Source: an uncultured Bacteroidales bacterium (GTDB lineage: Bacteria; Bacteroidota; Bacteroidia; Bacteroidales; F082). Taken from it: a DNA stretch of 51,675 nt. The notes under the pieces were generated by a model that worked only from the letters and a program-made list of their open reading frames with translations, was not told the origin of the DNA and made no database searches. Each line of letters begins with the position of its first letter. Position 1 is the stretch's first letter. The position numbers were made by a program, and so were the translations under genes. Positions 9,215 through 18,664 of the stretch are shown piece after piece. The DNA lies in assembly GCA_905233685.1 (NCBI GenBank), contig CAJOEZ010000012.1:1-51675 (forward strand), read 5' to 3'.

Positions 9215-9979
9215 TTAATGATTAATTACAAAGTTATAAGTTATAGTGCCTTTTTGTTCTTCAGGCGCGTCGGGGTCGGAAACAAAGACAGAACGCAATG
9301 CAGCTTGCTCGGCTCTTTGACGCATTTCGCTGTTAATCAGCGTAGTGCCTTTGGGTGAGACTTCCGCCCTGACCACTTTGCCTTCACGGTTCACCCAAAT
9401 ATCGACCACAACGGTGCCTTCTTCGGTGAAGTCGTCGCTGGGACGGTGCAAGCTCTTCGCACCGCGACCGCCGAGGCTATAGCCAGGGCCATTGCCCTTG
9501 CCGCCGTTGCCTTCGTATTGTTTGATGCCTGCCAAGCCATTGGGTTTGCCTTGGTCGCCAGGCTGACCTGTAATACCCTCGGAACCACCGGCTTGAGAGG
9601 TGTTGCTCCCCTTGAACAAGGCCCTGTCGTTCACTTTAGGTTGGGGCGGCTGTTCAACGGGTTTTTCCTGCGGTTTCGGTTTGGGCGTCTTTGGCTTTTC
9701 GATGGCGGGAGCTTCCTCGTCGTTTTGCGTGAGGTTTTCCTCCTCGCTCTTTTCTTGTTTGGGTTGCGGCGCGGCAGCCTGCGGAATGGCGGGCTTCTCC
9801 GGCTGGATGTTGCCCATACCTTGGTCCATCATGCCCAAGTCGACCTCAACGCCTTCCTCGCCAGGGAGCGGTAACGGCGTCCTAAAAGCCATCAGGAAAA
9901 GCACGAGAATGGCCAAAGCGTGAACCACGATGGTTCCAACAACCGCTATTCCTTTGTCTTTCTTTTCTTTATTGTCCAT
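9215..9979 (-). CDS. tonB: Energy transducer TonB
   Basis: 254 residues: a short cytoplasmic N-terminus, one membrane helix (about residues 10-33, VVGTIVVHALAILVLFLM), a proline/lysine-rich periplasmic spanner (about 50-115), a glycine-rich stretch (about 125-175) and a TonB C-terminal domain with VVDIWVNREGKVVRAEVSP and TITYNFVINH. It couples the inner-membrane proton-driven ExbBD motor to TonB-dependent outer-membrane transporters. It lies 8 bp after exbD on the same strand, and exbB is immediately upstream of that, so the three form one complex and one operon. Confidence 0.93.
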   Translation of the reverse strand: MDNKEKKDKGIAVVGTIVVHALAILVLFLMAFRTPLPLPGEEGVEVDLGMMDQGMGNIQPEKPAIPQAAAPQPKQEKSEEENLTQNDEEAPAIEKPKTPKPKPQEKPVEQPPQPKVNDRALFKGSNTSQAGGSEGITGQPGDQGKPNGLAGIKQYEGNGGKGNGPGYSLGGRGAKSLHRPSDDFTEEGTVVVDIWVNREGKVVRAEVSPKGTTLINSEMRQRAEQAALRSVFVSDPDAPEEQKGTITYNFVINH

Positions 9980-9987
9980 AGAGCCTC

Positions 9988-10401
9988 CTATTTCTTTGGC
10001 GCGGTGGCGAGAATGACCTTGTGGTTGTTGCCCGTCGCGTTGTTGATTTCGTTGACAGCATCAATCACGTTTACAATGTATTGCACAGGTACGGTTTTGT
10101 CCGAGCGGAGCACCACTGTGGCCTGGGTATCAGTGCCGATTTTGCTGTTAATCAACTCCATAAGCTGAGTTTCGTCGGCAGGCGTTTCGTCAACGAAATA
10201 GGTCATTCCCTCGTTGATGTAAACTGTGACGGTCTGCTTGGCCATGGTCTTGCTGTTGCTCGAAGGCAGCATGAGCTTGATGGCATTCGGCGCGACCAAA
10301 GTCGAGGTCAGCATGAAGAAAATCAGCAGCAGAAACACCAAGTCCGACATGGACGAGGAGTTGAAAGTTGGCTCTACCTTATTTCTTGATTTGATAGCCA
10401 T
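9988..10401 (-). CDS. exbD: Biopolymer transport protein ExbD
   Basis: 137 residues. The single N-terminal membrane helix (SSMSDLVFLLLIFFMLTST, about residues 15-34) carries the conserved proton-path aspartate at residue 20. A periplasmic ExbD/TolR domain follows (VTVYINEGMTYFVDE; VVLRSDKTVPVQYIVNVID). With ExbB it forms the proton-driven stator that energises TonB. It sits 12 bp downstream of exbB and 8 bp upstream of tonB. It could be a TolR, but the neighbouring tonB supports ExbD. Confidence 0.93.
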   Translation of the reverse strand: MAIKSRNKVEPTFNSSSMSDLVFLLLIFFMLTSTLVAPNAIKLMLPSSNSKTMAKQTVTVYINEGMTYFVDETPADETQLMELINSKIGTDTQATVVLRSDKTVPVQYIVNVIDAVNEINNATGNNHKVILATAPKK

Positions 10402-10413
10402 AATGCGCTGGTT

Positions 10414-11112
10414 TTATGCGGGTTCATTCAGAACGTCCATGAATTCAGTCGCCTTGGCCTCAAGCAAATTGACGACTTTTTGGATTTTGGTGGTGATGAT
10501 GGCGTGGAAGATGTAGGCGATGATGCCGACAATCAGACCGCCGACGGTAGTCACCATGGCTTCATAGATGCCCGAAGAAAGCAATTCGATGTCAATGTTG
10601 TTGCCCGCCATCGACATATTGTAGAACGCGCGAATCATGCCCGTCACGGTGCCGAGGAAACCAATCATCGGGGCGGCACTGGCAATCATGGCGAGGATGC
10701 TCACACCGCGTTCCAGTTTGGCGACCTCAAGATTGCCAACGTTTTCAATGGCCGAGTTAATGTCGTTCAGCGGGCGACCGATGCGCGACAGACCCTTCTC
10801 AATCATGCGTGAAATAGGGGTGGAGTTGCCTCTGCAAAGTGCTTTGGCGGAGTCGAGTTTGCCGTCTTTCATGTACTCGCGGATGCGCTCCATGAATCCG
10901 TCGTCGTACTTCGTGGCGCGACTGACGGCGATGTAACGCTCGATAAAAATGTAGACCGCGATGACAGACAGGATGGCCAAAACGACCATAATCCAGCCGC
11001 CTTTTGTGGCGAGTTCGAGGATGGAAAGTTTGAATTCGGTGGGTTGGGTCACGGTTTCCGCCGCTGCTGTACCTAATTCATTGACAGCTTCTTGAATTTG
11101 TAATAGGTTCAT
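10414..11112 (-). CDS. exbB: MotA/TolQ/ExbB proton channel protein
   Basis: 232 residues with three hydrophobic helices (about residues 33-55, 130-155 and 172-200) in the ExbB arrangement and the conserved LGTVTGMIRAF segment in the MotA_ExbB domain. It is the pentameric proton-channel subunit of the ExbBD-TonB system in the inner membrane. It is the first gene of the exbB-exbD-tonB set and starts at ATG 11112. The FtsK-LolA pair lies just upstream on the same strand, an order common in Bacteroidota. Confidence 0.92.
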   Translation of the reverse strand: MNLLQIQEAVNELGTAAAETVTQPTEFKLSILELATKGGWIMVVLAILSVIAVYIFIERYIAVSRATKYDDGFMERIREYMKDGKLDSAKALCRGNSTPISRMIEKGLSRIGRPLNDINSAIENVGNLEVAKLERGVSILAMIASAAPMIGFLGTVTGMIRAFYNMSMAGNNIDIELLSSGIYEAMVTTVGGLIVGIIAYIFHAIITTKIQKVVNLLEAKATEFMDVLNEPA

Positions 11113-11164
11113 ATTTTTATTGTTTTGTTTATTCGATTAACTGAAAACCAAGCAGATTATTGCC

Positions 11165-11788
11165 TTAACGCATGTCAATTATATCAACTCTCGGATGGGC
11201 TTTCTCGTCGAAGGTGAAGAATTTGTCGTCCAATTTCTGGTCGAATTTCACTTCCTCGATGTTGACGACCATCAGGCTACCATCTTCCAAATAGATGTCG
11301 GCGCTCTTTATTTCTGTAGTTTTTGTATTAATTTTCAGTGAGATACGCTTGTATTGTCCGTTCGGGTTGGCCAACTCAACGGTGCAAAGGCCGTCGTTAT
11401 CCATTTTGGTAACGGTGGCGGCATAGTTTTCATCCAATGAGGTCAACAGCTTGAGCGGTGTGTTGTCGGTGCCTTCACTGGCATTACTGAGCATAACCTC
11501 TTCTTCCTCAGGGAAGTAGGTCCAGATGGTCTTGCCGTCGGAAATGTTCTGTTGCTCGGACATCTCAACTCTGTAAGCATCGCCTTGTAGCCAAGCCTTG
11601 CCTGATTGCGTTTTGTTGAAATCTTTTCCGTCAAAGCTGAATTGATAATTGAAAACCAGCTCCATGTTTTTGTGGCTCTTAAGTTGGTTGGTGAAGGTGC
11701 GGACGAGGGCATCCGCGCTGTTTTGTGCATTCAAAGTGCTGGCTGACAGAAAGATGGCCAAGCAGAGAAATAAATTACGTGCTTTCAT
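11165..11788 (-). CDS. lolA: Outer-membrane lipoprotein carrier LolA family protein
   Basis: 207 residues with a signal peptide (FLCLAIFLSASTLNAQN) and a LolA fold: AWLQGDAYRVEMSEQQNISDGKTIW in the first half and an EDGSLMVVNIEEVKF-type strand near the end. LolA carries lipoproteins across the periplasm to the outer membrane. Its ATG is 2 bp after the ftsK stop, so it is translationally close to ftsK, the standard Bacteroidota neighbour. A second LolA-like gene lies at 16019-16624, so exact division of labour is unknown. Confidence 0.88.
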   Translation of the reverse strand: MKARNLFLCLAIFLSASTLNAQNSADALVRTFTNQLKSHKNMELVFNYQFSFDGKDFNKTQSGKAWLQGDAYRVEMSEQQNISDGKTIWTYFPEEEEVMLSNASEGTDNTPLKLLTSLDENYAATVTKMDNDGLCTVELANPNGQYKRISLKINTKTTEIKSADIYLEDGSLMVVNIEEVKFDQKLDDKFFTFDEKAHPRVDIIDMR

Positions 11789-11790
11789 TT

Positions 11791-14526
11791 TTAAATACCG
11801 TTGTCTTTGTTGTAGATGTCCCGCAAAATCTGTTCCAAAGCGAATTCGTCTTTCACTTTCACCTCGCGCGACTTGCTGCCAGAGAACGCCCCGACGATGC
11901 CGGCGGCCTCCAATTGGTCGATGATGCGGCCTGCGCGGTTGTAGCCGAGTTTCAGCTTGCGTTGAATCATGGAAGTGGAGCCTTGCTGAGTCTGCACCAC
12001 GATTCGGGCGGCCTCCTCAAAGAGGCTGTCGCGCTCGCCTTCATCGTCAATGTCGACGGCTTCGCCTTCATCTTCAGGTACTTCGGGCAGCATGAATGCC
12101 TCGGGATAGCCGCGTTGTGCCCCGATAAACTCGGTCACATCCTTCACTTCGGGGGTGTCGATGAAAGCGCATTGCAGGCGCACGAGGTCGTTGCCCGTCG
12201 AGAGCAGCATGTCGCCGCGACCGATGAGCTGGTTGGCGCCGCTTTGGTCGAGGATGGTCTTAGAGTCGACGGCAGAAATGACGCGGAAGGCGATTCGCGC
12301 GGGGAAGTTGGCCTTGATGGAACCCGTGATGACGTTGACCGAAGGCCTTTGCGTGGCGATAATCAGGTGAATACCGATGGCACGCGCCAATTGCGCCAAA
12401 CGCGCAATGGGCGACTCCACCTCGCGACCAGCAGTCATGATGAGGTCGGCGAACTCGTCGACAATCAGCACGATATAAGGCATGTAGCGGTGTCCCTCGG
12501 TGGGCAGCAGCTTGCGCGCCTTAAACTTCTCATTGTACTCGATGATGTTGCGGCACTCGGCCTGTTTCAGCAGGTCGTAACGCGTGTCCATCTCGATGCA
12601 GAGCGAGTTGAGTGTGCGTACCACTTTCTTCACATCAGTGATGATAGCGTCTTCTGAATCAGGGAGTTTGGCCAAGTAATGGCGCTCGATGCGGTTGAAC
12701 AAGGTCAGCTCGACCTTCTTCGGGTCGACCATGACGAATTTCAATTCTGACGGATGCTTGCTGTAGAGTAACGAGGCAATTATCGCGTTGAGTCCCACAG
12801 ACTTGCCTTGACCCGTGGCACCTGCCATAAGGATGTGCGGCATCTTGGCGAGGTCGAAGACGTAAGTCTCGTTCGAGATAGTTTTGCCGATGGCGCAAGG
12901 CAGGGCGTATTTCGAGTTTTGGAATTTCTCCGAACTCAATACACTGCGCATGGAAACCGTCTCAGGCTTGCTGTTCGGCACTTCGATGCCGATGGTGCCT
13001 TTGCCTGGAATCGGGGCGATGATGCGGATGCCCAAGGCAGCCAAACTCAGTGCAATATCATCCTCCAAGTTTTTGATTTTCGAGATTCTAACGCCCGCAG
13101 CAGGGACGATTTCATAGAGCGTGACCGTCGGACCGATGGTCGCCTTGATTTTGTCGATGGCGATGCCGTAGTTGCCCAGAGTTTCCACGATTCTGTTCTT
13201 GTTGGCTTCCAATTCCTCGCTGTCGATTTCGGTTTTTTTGTCGCCGTAATCTTTGAGCAGGTCTAAGGTCGGGAATTTGAAGTCGCGCAGTTCGTAGCGC
13301 GGGTCGAAGGGCGTGTCAATGGTGTGGTGTTCCTCGTTTTTAATTTCCTTAACCGTCTCTTCTTCATGCTTTTGCGCAATTTCAAGCTTCACTTCGCTTT
13401 CGGTTTCGGGCTTTTCTGGAGCTTTGGGCTGGTTTTCAGTGGGTTTGTTGTCGTTTTCAGTCTCAACGATGTCATTCACTGTGAAGACAGGGTTTTGGTT
13501 CTGTTGGATTTTCTCAGTAGGCTGATTGTCATTGTTTTGTGGTTGGATAAACGTGTTTTCTTTGTGTTCAAGATCCTCGGAAGTGTTCACGATTTCCAAG
13601 TCGGGCGTGCGGGTGAAAGAAGTCACGGGAGGCAGGTTGCTGTGGTCATCCTCGTCTGAGTCGTCGTTATCGTCATCGGGGTCGAGGTCTTCGCCGTGGT
13701 TGCTGTTTTGCTTCTCGTGCTCAAGTTCTTCCATGATGCGCTGCTCAGCGATAAGGGCAGCCTGTTTGCGTCTTTCTTCTTCTCTTTTTTCGCGTAACTG
13801 CTTGATATGGTTGAAAGTAAGGTTGAATTGGAAGACAGCGTACACCAAGAAAATGAACACCAAAACGATAATGACGCCAGCCTTGCCCACGTAATTATTT
13901 AATAAGGTGTGCAACCACAACCCAACCGCGCCGCCGAAAATGGCGCATTGCGGTGCTGAAGTGGCGATAAAGGCAAACAACAACGGCAGCCAAACTAAGG
14001 TCATCAAAGCGTATTTCCAGACGCGCCACATACGGATTTTGGCGTTGTCAGTAAGTCGTAAACCTATGATGGTCAGCAGGTAAACGAAGAAAAACGCTCC
14101 GATGCCAAATGATTCCTTAATGAGTGTTTGCGACAGGAAAGCGCCCAAGCGTCCCGTGCGGTTTTCCAACTGAATGTTTTGGCTAAATATCTGATAGCCA
14201 TATTCTTGATGGTTTCCGCTGAAGAAGCTGAAGAAATAGGACAACAGGGCAATAAAAAGGTAAACGGCCAAGCAAATGAACAAAACGCCAATAATGCGCT
14301 TGACTTTGCCATCCGATGGTTTTCGCTCATTTTTAGGCTTTTGCGGCTTCGATTCCCTATTTTTTGGCGATTTTTCAGTTTTCTCAGCCTTTTTCGGACT
14401 TTCCTTTTTTGGCTTTTCCTCTTTTTTCGGTTCTTCAACAACAATTTCCCTTTCCTCAACCCATTCGGGTTCGGGAGCGGATTTCGGCTTGAAAGTGTTC
14501 TCTTTACGATTGTTTCCTGCGGTCAT
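11791..14526 (-). CDS. ftsK: DNA translocase FtsK/SpoIIIE
   Basis: 911 residues from ATG at 14526 (MTAGNNRKENTF). An upstream TTG at 14550 overlaps the -7 box and is rejected as start. Features: a basic, proline/lysine-rich N-terminus, four membrane helices (about residues 70-230), a long acidic low-complexity linker (about 265-430), the motor with Walker A GATGQGKSVGLN and VMVDPKKVELTLF, and a C-terminal gamma winged helix (TSMIQRKLKLGYNRAGRIIDQLE) that reads chromosomal polarity sequences. It pumps sister chromosomes through the septum and triggers dimer resolution. Downstream lolA is 2 bp away. Confidence 0.96.
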   Translation of the reverse strand: MTAGNNRKENTFKPKSAPEPEWVEEREIVVEEPKKEEKPKKESPKKAEKTEKSPKNRESKPQKPKNERKPSDGKVKRIIGVLFICLAVYLFIALLSYFFSFFSGNHQEYGYQIFSQNIQLENRTGRLGAFLSQTLIKESFGIGAFFFVYLLTIIGLRLTDNAKIRMWRVWKYALMTLVWLPLLFAFIATSAPQCAIFGGAVGLWLHTLLNNYVGKAGVIIVLVFIFLVYAVFQFNLTFNHIKQLREKREEERRKQAALIAEQRIMEELEHEKQNSNHGEDLDPDDDNDDSDEDDHSNLPPVTSFTRTPDLEIVNTSEDLEHKENTFIQPQNNDNQPTEKIQQNQNPVFTVNDIVETENDNKPTENQPKAPEKPETESEVKLEIAQKHEEETVKEIKNEEHHTIDTPFDPRYELRDFKFPTLDLLKDYGDKKTEIDSEELEANKNRIVETLGNYGIAIDKIKATIGPTVTLYEIVPAAGVRISKIKNLEDDIALSLAALGIRIIAPIPGKGTIGIEVPNSKPETVSMRSVLSSEKFQNSKYALPCAIGKTISNETYVFDLAKMPHILMAGATGQGKSVGLNAIIASLLYSKHPSELKFVMVDPKKVELTLFNRIERHYLAKLPDSEDAIITDVKKVVRTLNSLCIEMDTRYDLLKQAECRNIIEYNEKFKARKLLPTEGHRYMPYIVLIVDEFADLIMTAGREVESPIARLAQLARAIGIHLIIATQRPSVNVITGSIKANFPARIAFRVISAVDSKTILDQSGANQLIGRGDMLLSTGNDLVRLQCAFIDTPEVKDVTEFIGAQRGYPEAFMLPEVPEDEGEAVDIDDEGERDSLFEEAARIVVQTQQGSTSMIQRKLKLGYNRAGRIIDQLEAAGIVGAFSGSKSREVKVKDEFALEQILRDIYNKDNGI

Positions 14527-14546
14527 TTTCTGTCTTCGTTTGGCTT

Positions 14547-14555
14547 GCAAAAATA
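14547..14555 (-). promoter_or_regulatory. -7 box TATTTTTGC for ftsK
   Basis: TATTTTTGC on the minus strand, about 20 nt before the chosen ftsK ATG. It fits the Bacteroidota TAnnTTTG element and rules out the TTG at 14550 as start. Confidence 0.6.
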
Positions 14556-14607
14556 ATCAAAATTGTTGGTTTGTGCGGGCCTTTTTTTCGGAAATCTTCG
14601 GGATGTT

Positions 14608-14638
14608 TTGCAGGCGTGATAAAAATCATGTATTTTTG
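14608..14638 (+). promoter_or_regulatory. Promoter of mpl (TTG, 20 nt, TATTTTTG)
   Basis: TTG at 14608-14610 and TATTTTTG at 14631-14638 are spaced 20 nt, matching the sigma-ABfr type promoter of Bacteroidota. The mpl ATG follows 19 nt downstream. Confidence 0.65.
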
Positions 14639-14657
14639 CGGAAAATTAACGTCACAA

Positions 14658-16013
14658 ATGAAAAAAGTCCACTTTATCGCCATAGGCGGCAGTGCCATGC
14701 ACAACCTCGCCATCGCCTTGCACCGCAAGGGTTATGAAGTCACGGGTTCGGATGATGAGATTTTCGAGCCGAGTAAGTCACGTCTTGCCAAAGAAGGCAT
14801 TCTGCCTCCCCAATGGGGCTGGTATCCCGAAAAATTGGATCAATCGTATGATGCAGTCATTTTGGGCATGCACGCTCGTATCGACAATCCGGAACTGGTT
14901 CGCGCTCAGGAACTTGGCTTGAAAGTGTATTCCTATCCCGAATACCTTTACGAGCAGAGCAAGGACAAGACGCGCATCGTCATCGGGGGCAGCCACGGCA
15001 AGACGACCATTACCTCCATGATTCTTCATGTGTTGCAGCGGGTCGGCATCGAGACAGATTTCATGGTTGGGGCGCAGTTGGAGGGATTTGATGTAATGGT
15101 TCGCCTCAGCGAGACGGCGAAATACATGGTGATGGAGGGCGATGAATATCTCACTTCGCCCATTGACCGTGTACCGAAATTCCATCATTATCATCCTCAT
15201 ATTGCGGTGATTAGCGGCATCGGTTGGGACCATGTCAACGTGTTCCCGACCTTCGACAACTACTTGGAGCAGTTCCGCATTTTCGTCCGCACCATCGAGC
15301 CTGGCGGCTGCCTGATTTATGACCAAACCGATGTCGAAGCCGAAAAAATCGCTCAAGGCGCACAATGTCAAACTTTTGGCTACGATATACATCCTTTTGA
15401 AAGTGAGGGCATTAAAACTACTTTGCTTTTGCCAGATGGCAGTAGGAGGGAAGTGGGCGTTTTTGGCAGCCACAACATGAAGAACATCAATGCGGCACGG
15501 TTGGTTTGCAGGCAATTAGGCGTTACGGACGAGCAGTTCTACAAAGCTATTGCTACCTTCAAAGGTGCCGCACGTCGGTTGGAGCTCTTGTTCGACAACG
15601 GTGACAATTTCATCTTCCGCGACTTTGCCCACGCGCCTTCGAAGGTGAACGCGAGCGTGAAGGCCTTGCGTGAGCAATTCCCTGAAAAACATCTGATTGC
15701 GGTCTTTGAGTTGCACACTTACAGCAGCCTCAGCGAGGTCTTCATCGACCATTATCGCGATGCCTTGAAGTTAGCCGACACGGCCATTGTGTTCTACGAC
15801 CCACACGCCGTGGCCATCAAGAAATTGGAATTGATGCCAGATTCGCGCATTATCGAGGGTTTTGGTCGTGCCGATTTGAAAGTCGTCCACAACAAGGCTG
15901 AACTCATTGACTTGTTGCAAAAAAGCCAACGACACAATGTCGCTGGCGCTTTCATGAGTTCGGGAGACTTCAACGGCCTGACCACCGATGATCTGAAGTC
16001 GCTTTATGCCTGA
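14658..16013 (+). CDS. mpl: UDP-N-acetylmuramate:L-Ala-gamma-D-Glu-meso-DAP ligase (Mpl)
   Basis: 451 residues from ATG 14658 (MKKVHFIAIGGSAMHNLA). The Mur-ligase N-terminal domain begins with the IGGSAMHNLA nucleotide loop; the ATP site is IGGSHGKTTITSM near residue 113; EGDEYLTS and the C-terminal ligase domain DFAHAPSKVNASVKAL with VFELHTYSS follow. Mpl re-attaches the tripeptide recovered from murein turnover to UDP-MurNAc, recycling cell-wall peptide. This implies meso-DAP peptidoglycan, consistent with dapB in the window. The frame extends 29 codons upstream, but that stretch contains the promoter. It converges with the LolA-like gene after only 5 bp. Confidence 0.93.
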   Translation: MKKVHFIAIGGSAMHNLAIALHRKGYEVTGSDDEIFEPSKSRLAKEGILPPQWGWYPEKLDQSYDAVILGMHARIDNPELVRAQELGLKVYSYPEYLYEQSKDKTRIVIGGSHGKTTITSMILHVLQRVGIETDFMVGAQLEGFDVMVRLSETAKYMVMEGDEYLTSPIDRVPKFHHYHPHIAVISGIGWDHVNVFPTFDNYLEQFRIFVRTIEPGGCLIYDQTDVEAEKIAQGAQCQTFGYDIHPFESEGIKTTLLLPDGSRREVGVFGSHNMKNINAARLVCRQLGVTDEQFYKAIATFKGAARRLELLFDNGDNFIFRDFAHAPSKVNASVKALREQFPEKHLIAVFELHTYSSLSEVFIDHYRDALKLADTAIVFYDPHAVAIKKLELMPDSRIIEGFGRADLKVVHNKAELIDLLQKSQRHNVAGAFMSSGDFNGLTTDDLKSLYA

Positions 16014-16018
16014 TTGTT

Positions 16019-16624
16019 TTAATGCTCGAACTTTTTCTCATCGATTGGAATGTCGTATTGTGGCTCAGAGATGACAAAAGAATCAATGATATTGCTGTAA
16101 TCGATTAAAACAAGCTCGCGCACTAACAAGTCGTTGAGGTCATATTTGAAGATGACAACGCGATAACCGAGGCCGAGAAAATGCTTTTTCTTCGTGGTGT
16201 ATTGGACGATCTGCAACCCGTCCTTCTGGATAGTTTCCATCGTATATCGGCTTTCTTCAAGGAAATCCTTGCATCGGCCTTGTATGCCATACAAGAAAAT
16301 CTTGCTTACCGAACGCATGGTCTTGTTTCGGCTCAGCTTAAATTTTCCATGAAAAATGCCGATGTCCACACTCATCCGGTTCCCGTTGATAATCATATAG
16401 TCACCATCGTCAAAAAGAGCAGCCATCTTGTCGGGAGAAATGTAATGAATGTTGCCGTGTTGAACAATGGTGGTGTCTTTTCTTTTGAGCTCCTTTTCGA
16501 TGCGACCTTCAAAAGAAGTGATGGCAGTTCCCTTGGCTTGGATATTGTCAAGAATATCAAGGTCTTGCGCCTGCAATCGAAGGGTAAGCAGGGTGATGGT
16601 GAGTATGAGGAGAGCGCGTTTCAC
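16019..16624 (-). CDS. LolA-like periplasmic lipoprotein carrier protein
   Basis: 201 residues with signal peptide (LLILTITLLTLRLQAQ) and a LolA-type beta domain (GNIHYISPDKMAALFDDGDYMIINGNRM). The start is GTG at 16624, four nucleotides after the rho stop, so it is probably translated in coupling with rho; the overlapping ATG at 16626 is out of frame. It is distinct from the LolA next to ftsK. A role in moving lipoproteins or other lipids is likely by family, but the cargo is unknown. Confidence 0.8.
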   Translation of the reverse strand: MKRALLILTITLLTLRLQAQDLDILDNIQAKGTAITSFEGRIEKELKRKDTTIVQHGNIHYISPDKMAALFDDGDYMIINGNRMSVDIGIFHGKFKLSRNKTMRSVSKIFLYGIQGRCKDFLEESRYTMETIQKDGLQIVQYTTKKKHFLGLGYRVVIFKYDLNDLLVRELVLIDYSNIIDSFVISEPQYDIPIDEKKFEH

Positions 16625-16628
16625 ATTC

Positions 16629-18452
16629 TTATTTGTCCAGAGTCATCAGGAACTCTTCGTTGTTGGCGGTTTTGGCCACGCGGTCTTTCAGGAATTCCAT
16701 AGCCTCGACGGGCGTCATGTCGGCGAAGTGGTTGCGCAAAGCCCACACGCGCGCCAAGGTGCGTTCGTCGACCAAAAGGTCGTCGCGGCGCGTACCTGAA
16801 GCCACAATGTCGATGGACGGGAAGATGCGCTTGTTCGACAGACGGCGGTCGAGTTGCAACTCCATGTTGCCGGTGCCCTTGAATTCTTCAAAGATGACTT
16901 CATCCATCCTCGAGCCTGTGTCGATGAGGGCGGTGGCCAAAATGGTCAGCGAGCCGCCATTCTCGATTTTACGTGCTGCGCCGAAGAAGCGTTTTGGCTT
17001 CTGCAAGGCGTTGGCCTCCACACCACCAGTAAGCACCTTGCCTGAGGCAGGCGAAACGGTGTTGTAGGCACGGGCCAAACGGGTGATGGAGTCCAAAAGG
17101 ATGACCACATCGTGACCGCATTCAGTCAGGCGCTTGGCCTTTTCAAGGACGATGTTGGCAATCTGCACGTGCTTCGAGGCCGGCTCGTCGAAAGTGGAGG
17201 CGATGACCTCTGCGTTGACGCTGCGTTGCATGTCGGTAACCTCCTCAGGGCGCTCGTCGATGAGCAGAATGATGAGATACACCTCGGGATGGTTGGCGGC
17301 AATGGCGTTGGCCACGTCTTTCAAAAGGACGGTCTTACCAGTTTTGGGCTGAGCCACAATCAAGCCGCGCTGACCCTTGCCGATAGGGGCGAAGAGGTCC
17401 ATGATACGGGTCGAGATGGTGCAGCCTTTATGTCCCGTAATGTTGAATTTCTCGTTCGGGAACAGCGGCGTAAGGTAGTCGAAGGGGATGCGGTCGCGCA
17501 CTTCATCGGGACGGCGTCCGTTGATGAGGTCAATTTTGACCAACGGGAAATACTTCTCGCCGAGTTTGGGCGGACGAATCACACCGAGAATGGTATCGCC
17601 TGTCTTGAGGCCCATCAGCTTGATTTGCGATTGCGAGACATAGATGTCGTCAGGCGAAGGAAGGTAGTTGTAGTCCGAGGAGCGCAAATAGCCGAAGCCT
17701 TCAGGCATGACTTCAAGCACACCCTCAGCGCGCACGGTGCTGTCGAATTGGCTCAACAGGTCGTCACGACGGTTCTTTTCATAGCGTTCTTGCTTGTCTT
17801 TGTTGTTGTTAGGATTGATTTCGGATGTTGCGGGAATCTCTTCGACTTCCTTAACGGGCTCTATGGCTTTGGGAGCAGGTTGCGGCTCGGCTGGCATGGT
17901 GGAATCTTCCTTGGCCTCGTTGAGGCGTTTCCTCTTTTGCTTGAACTGTCGTTCTTCGTTGTGTTGAGGCACTTCTACAACAGGAGTTGGTGTGTAATTC
18001 TTGTCTTCTGCCACGACTTCTGCAACAGGTTCTGGCTCAACGCTTTCTGGAACTGTGATGCTTTCGGCCACCATTTCGGTTTCGGGAGCCTTTTCCTGCG
18101 GTTCGGCAGCGTTTTTCATAATGCGCGGACGCTTACTGCGTTTGGTGGGTTGCTCTTCGCCTTGGTTGGGGTGTTGTATTGTAATTTGTTCGTTTTCAAT
18201 CGCCTCCGATTCTTTTGGTTCTTCGACTTGCTCTTGAGGAGCAGGCTCAGGCTTGTTGGCGTTTTGGTTCTTTTTTTTCTTTTTATTGGCCTTTCCGTCG
18301 TTCTTCTTGATGTCGGGGTGGTCGACTTGGTGGTCAATAATGTCGTAAATCAGTTGCGTTCTGTCACGGTTTTCGTCATCAATGCCCATTTCGGTCGCGA
18401 TGAGTTTGAGGTCTTCCAATGACTTCTCGTTAAGTTCAAAAATGTTATACAT
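16629..18452 (-). CDS. rho: Transcription termination factor Rho
   Basis: 607 residues from ATG 18452 ([24 protein letters not shown]), which begins the Rho N-terminal domain; the longer frame upstream is rejected because the promoter lies within 110 nt. The long charged, E/P/K-rich insertion (about residues 50-235) between the N-terminal helix bundle and the RNA-binding fold is typical of Bacteroidota Rho. The OB fold contains [16 protein letters not shown]; the ATPase has [28 protein letters not shown] and [19 protein letters not shown]. Rho is the hexameric RNA helicase that ends transcription. The LolA-like gene follows directly. Confidence 0.97.
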   Translation of the reverse strand: MYNIFELNEKSLEDLKLIATEMGIDDENRDRTQLIYDIIDHQVDHPDIKKNDGKANKKKKKNQNANKPEPAPQEQVEEPKESEAIENEQITIQHPNQGEEQPTKRSKRPRIMKNAAEPQEKAPETEMVAESITVPESVEPEPVAEVVAEDKNYTPTPVVEVPQHNEERQFKQKRKRLNEAKEDSTMPAEPQPAPKAIEPVKEVEEIPATSEINPNNNKDKQERYEKNRRDDLLSQFDSTVRAEGVLEVMPEGFGYLRSSDYNYLPSPDDIYVSQSQIKLMGLKTGDTILGVIRPPKLGEKYFPLVKIDLINGRRPDEVRDRIPFDYLTPLFPNEKFNITGHKGCTISTRIMDLFAPIGKGQRGLIVAQPKTGKTVLLKDVANAIAANHPEVYLIILLIDERPEEVTDMQRSVNAEVIASTFDEPASKHVQIANIVLEKAKRLTECGHDVVILLDSITRLARAYNTVSPASGKVLTGGVEANALQKPKRFFGAARKIENGGSLTILATALIDTGSRMDEVIFEEFKGTGNMELQLDRRLSNKRIFPSIDIVASGTRRDDLLVDERTLARVWALRNHFADMTPVEAMEFLKDRVAKTANNEEFLMTLDK

Positions 18453-18557
18453 AAAGTGCTGATTGGCTGATTCCCAAAGGAATACTAATCGTGAAACAAT
18501 AATTTTCTTTGGATTGGACTTTACTGGCATATTGGTTTGATGAGCCAGAAAAGTGCG

Positions 18558-18566
18558 GCAAAGATA
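18558..18566 (-). promoter_or_regulatory. -7 box TATCTTTGC for rho
   Basis: TATCTTTGC on the minus strand leaves a leader of roughly 100 nt before the rho ATG. A long rho leader would be compatible with autoregulation, which is known for rho in other bacteria; here it is inference. Confidence 0.5.
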
Positions 18567-18637
18567 GGCAAAAATCCTTTACCAGCAAGTATTTGCGAAA
18601 ATTTTTGTTTTCATTGCGGTTTATGGGCTTAAAATCG

Positions 18638-18645
18638 TAATTTTG
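18638..18645 (+). promoter_or_regulatory. -7 box TAATTTTG for the DUF4293 gene
   Basis: TAATTTTG fits TAnnTTTG and lies 19 nt before the ATG at 18665, divergent from the rho promoter. Confidence 0.5.
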
Positions 18646-18664
18646 CAGCCTAAAATTTATCATT

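Noticed and set aside
4107..14526. Single operon from ftsK to the RecD-like helicase
   Set aside because: The genes are collinear, but a -7 box before tamL and a repeat between tonB and folC make several transcripts more likely.
17112..18422. 436-codon plus-strand ORF opposite rho
   Set aside because: The antisense of rho gives a Phe/Leu/Val-rich translation with no domain; rho is unmistakable.
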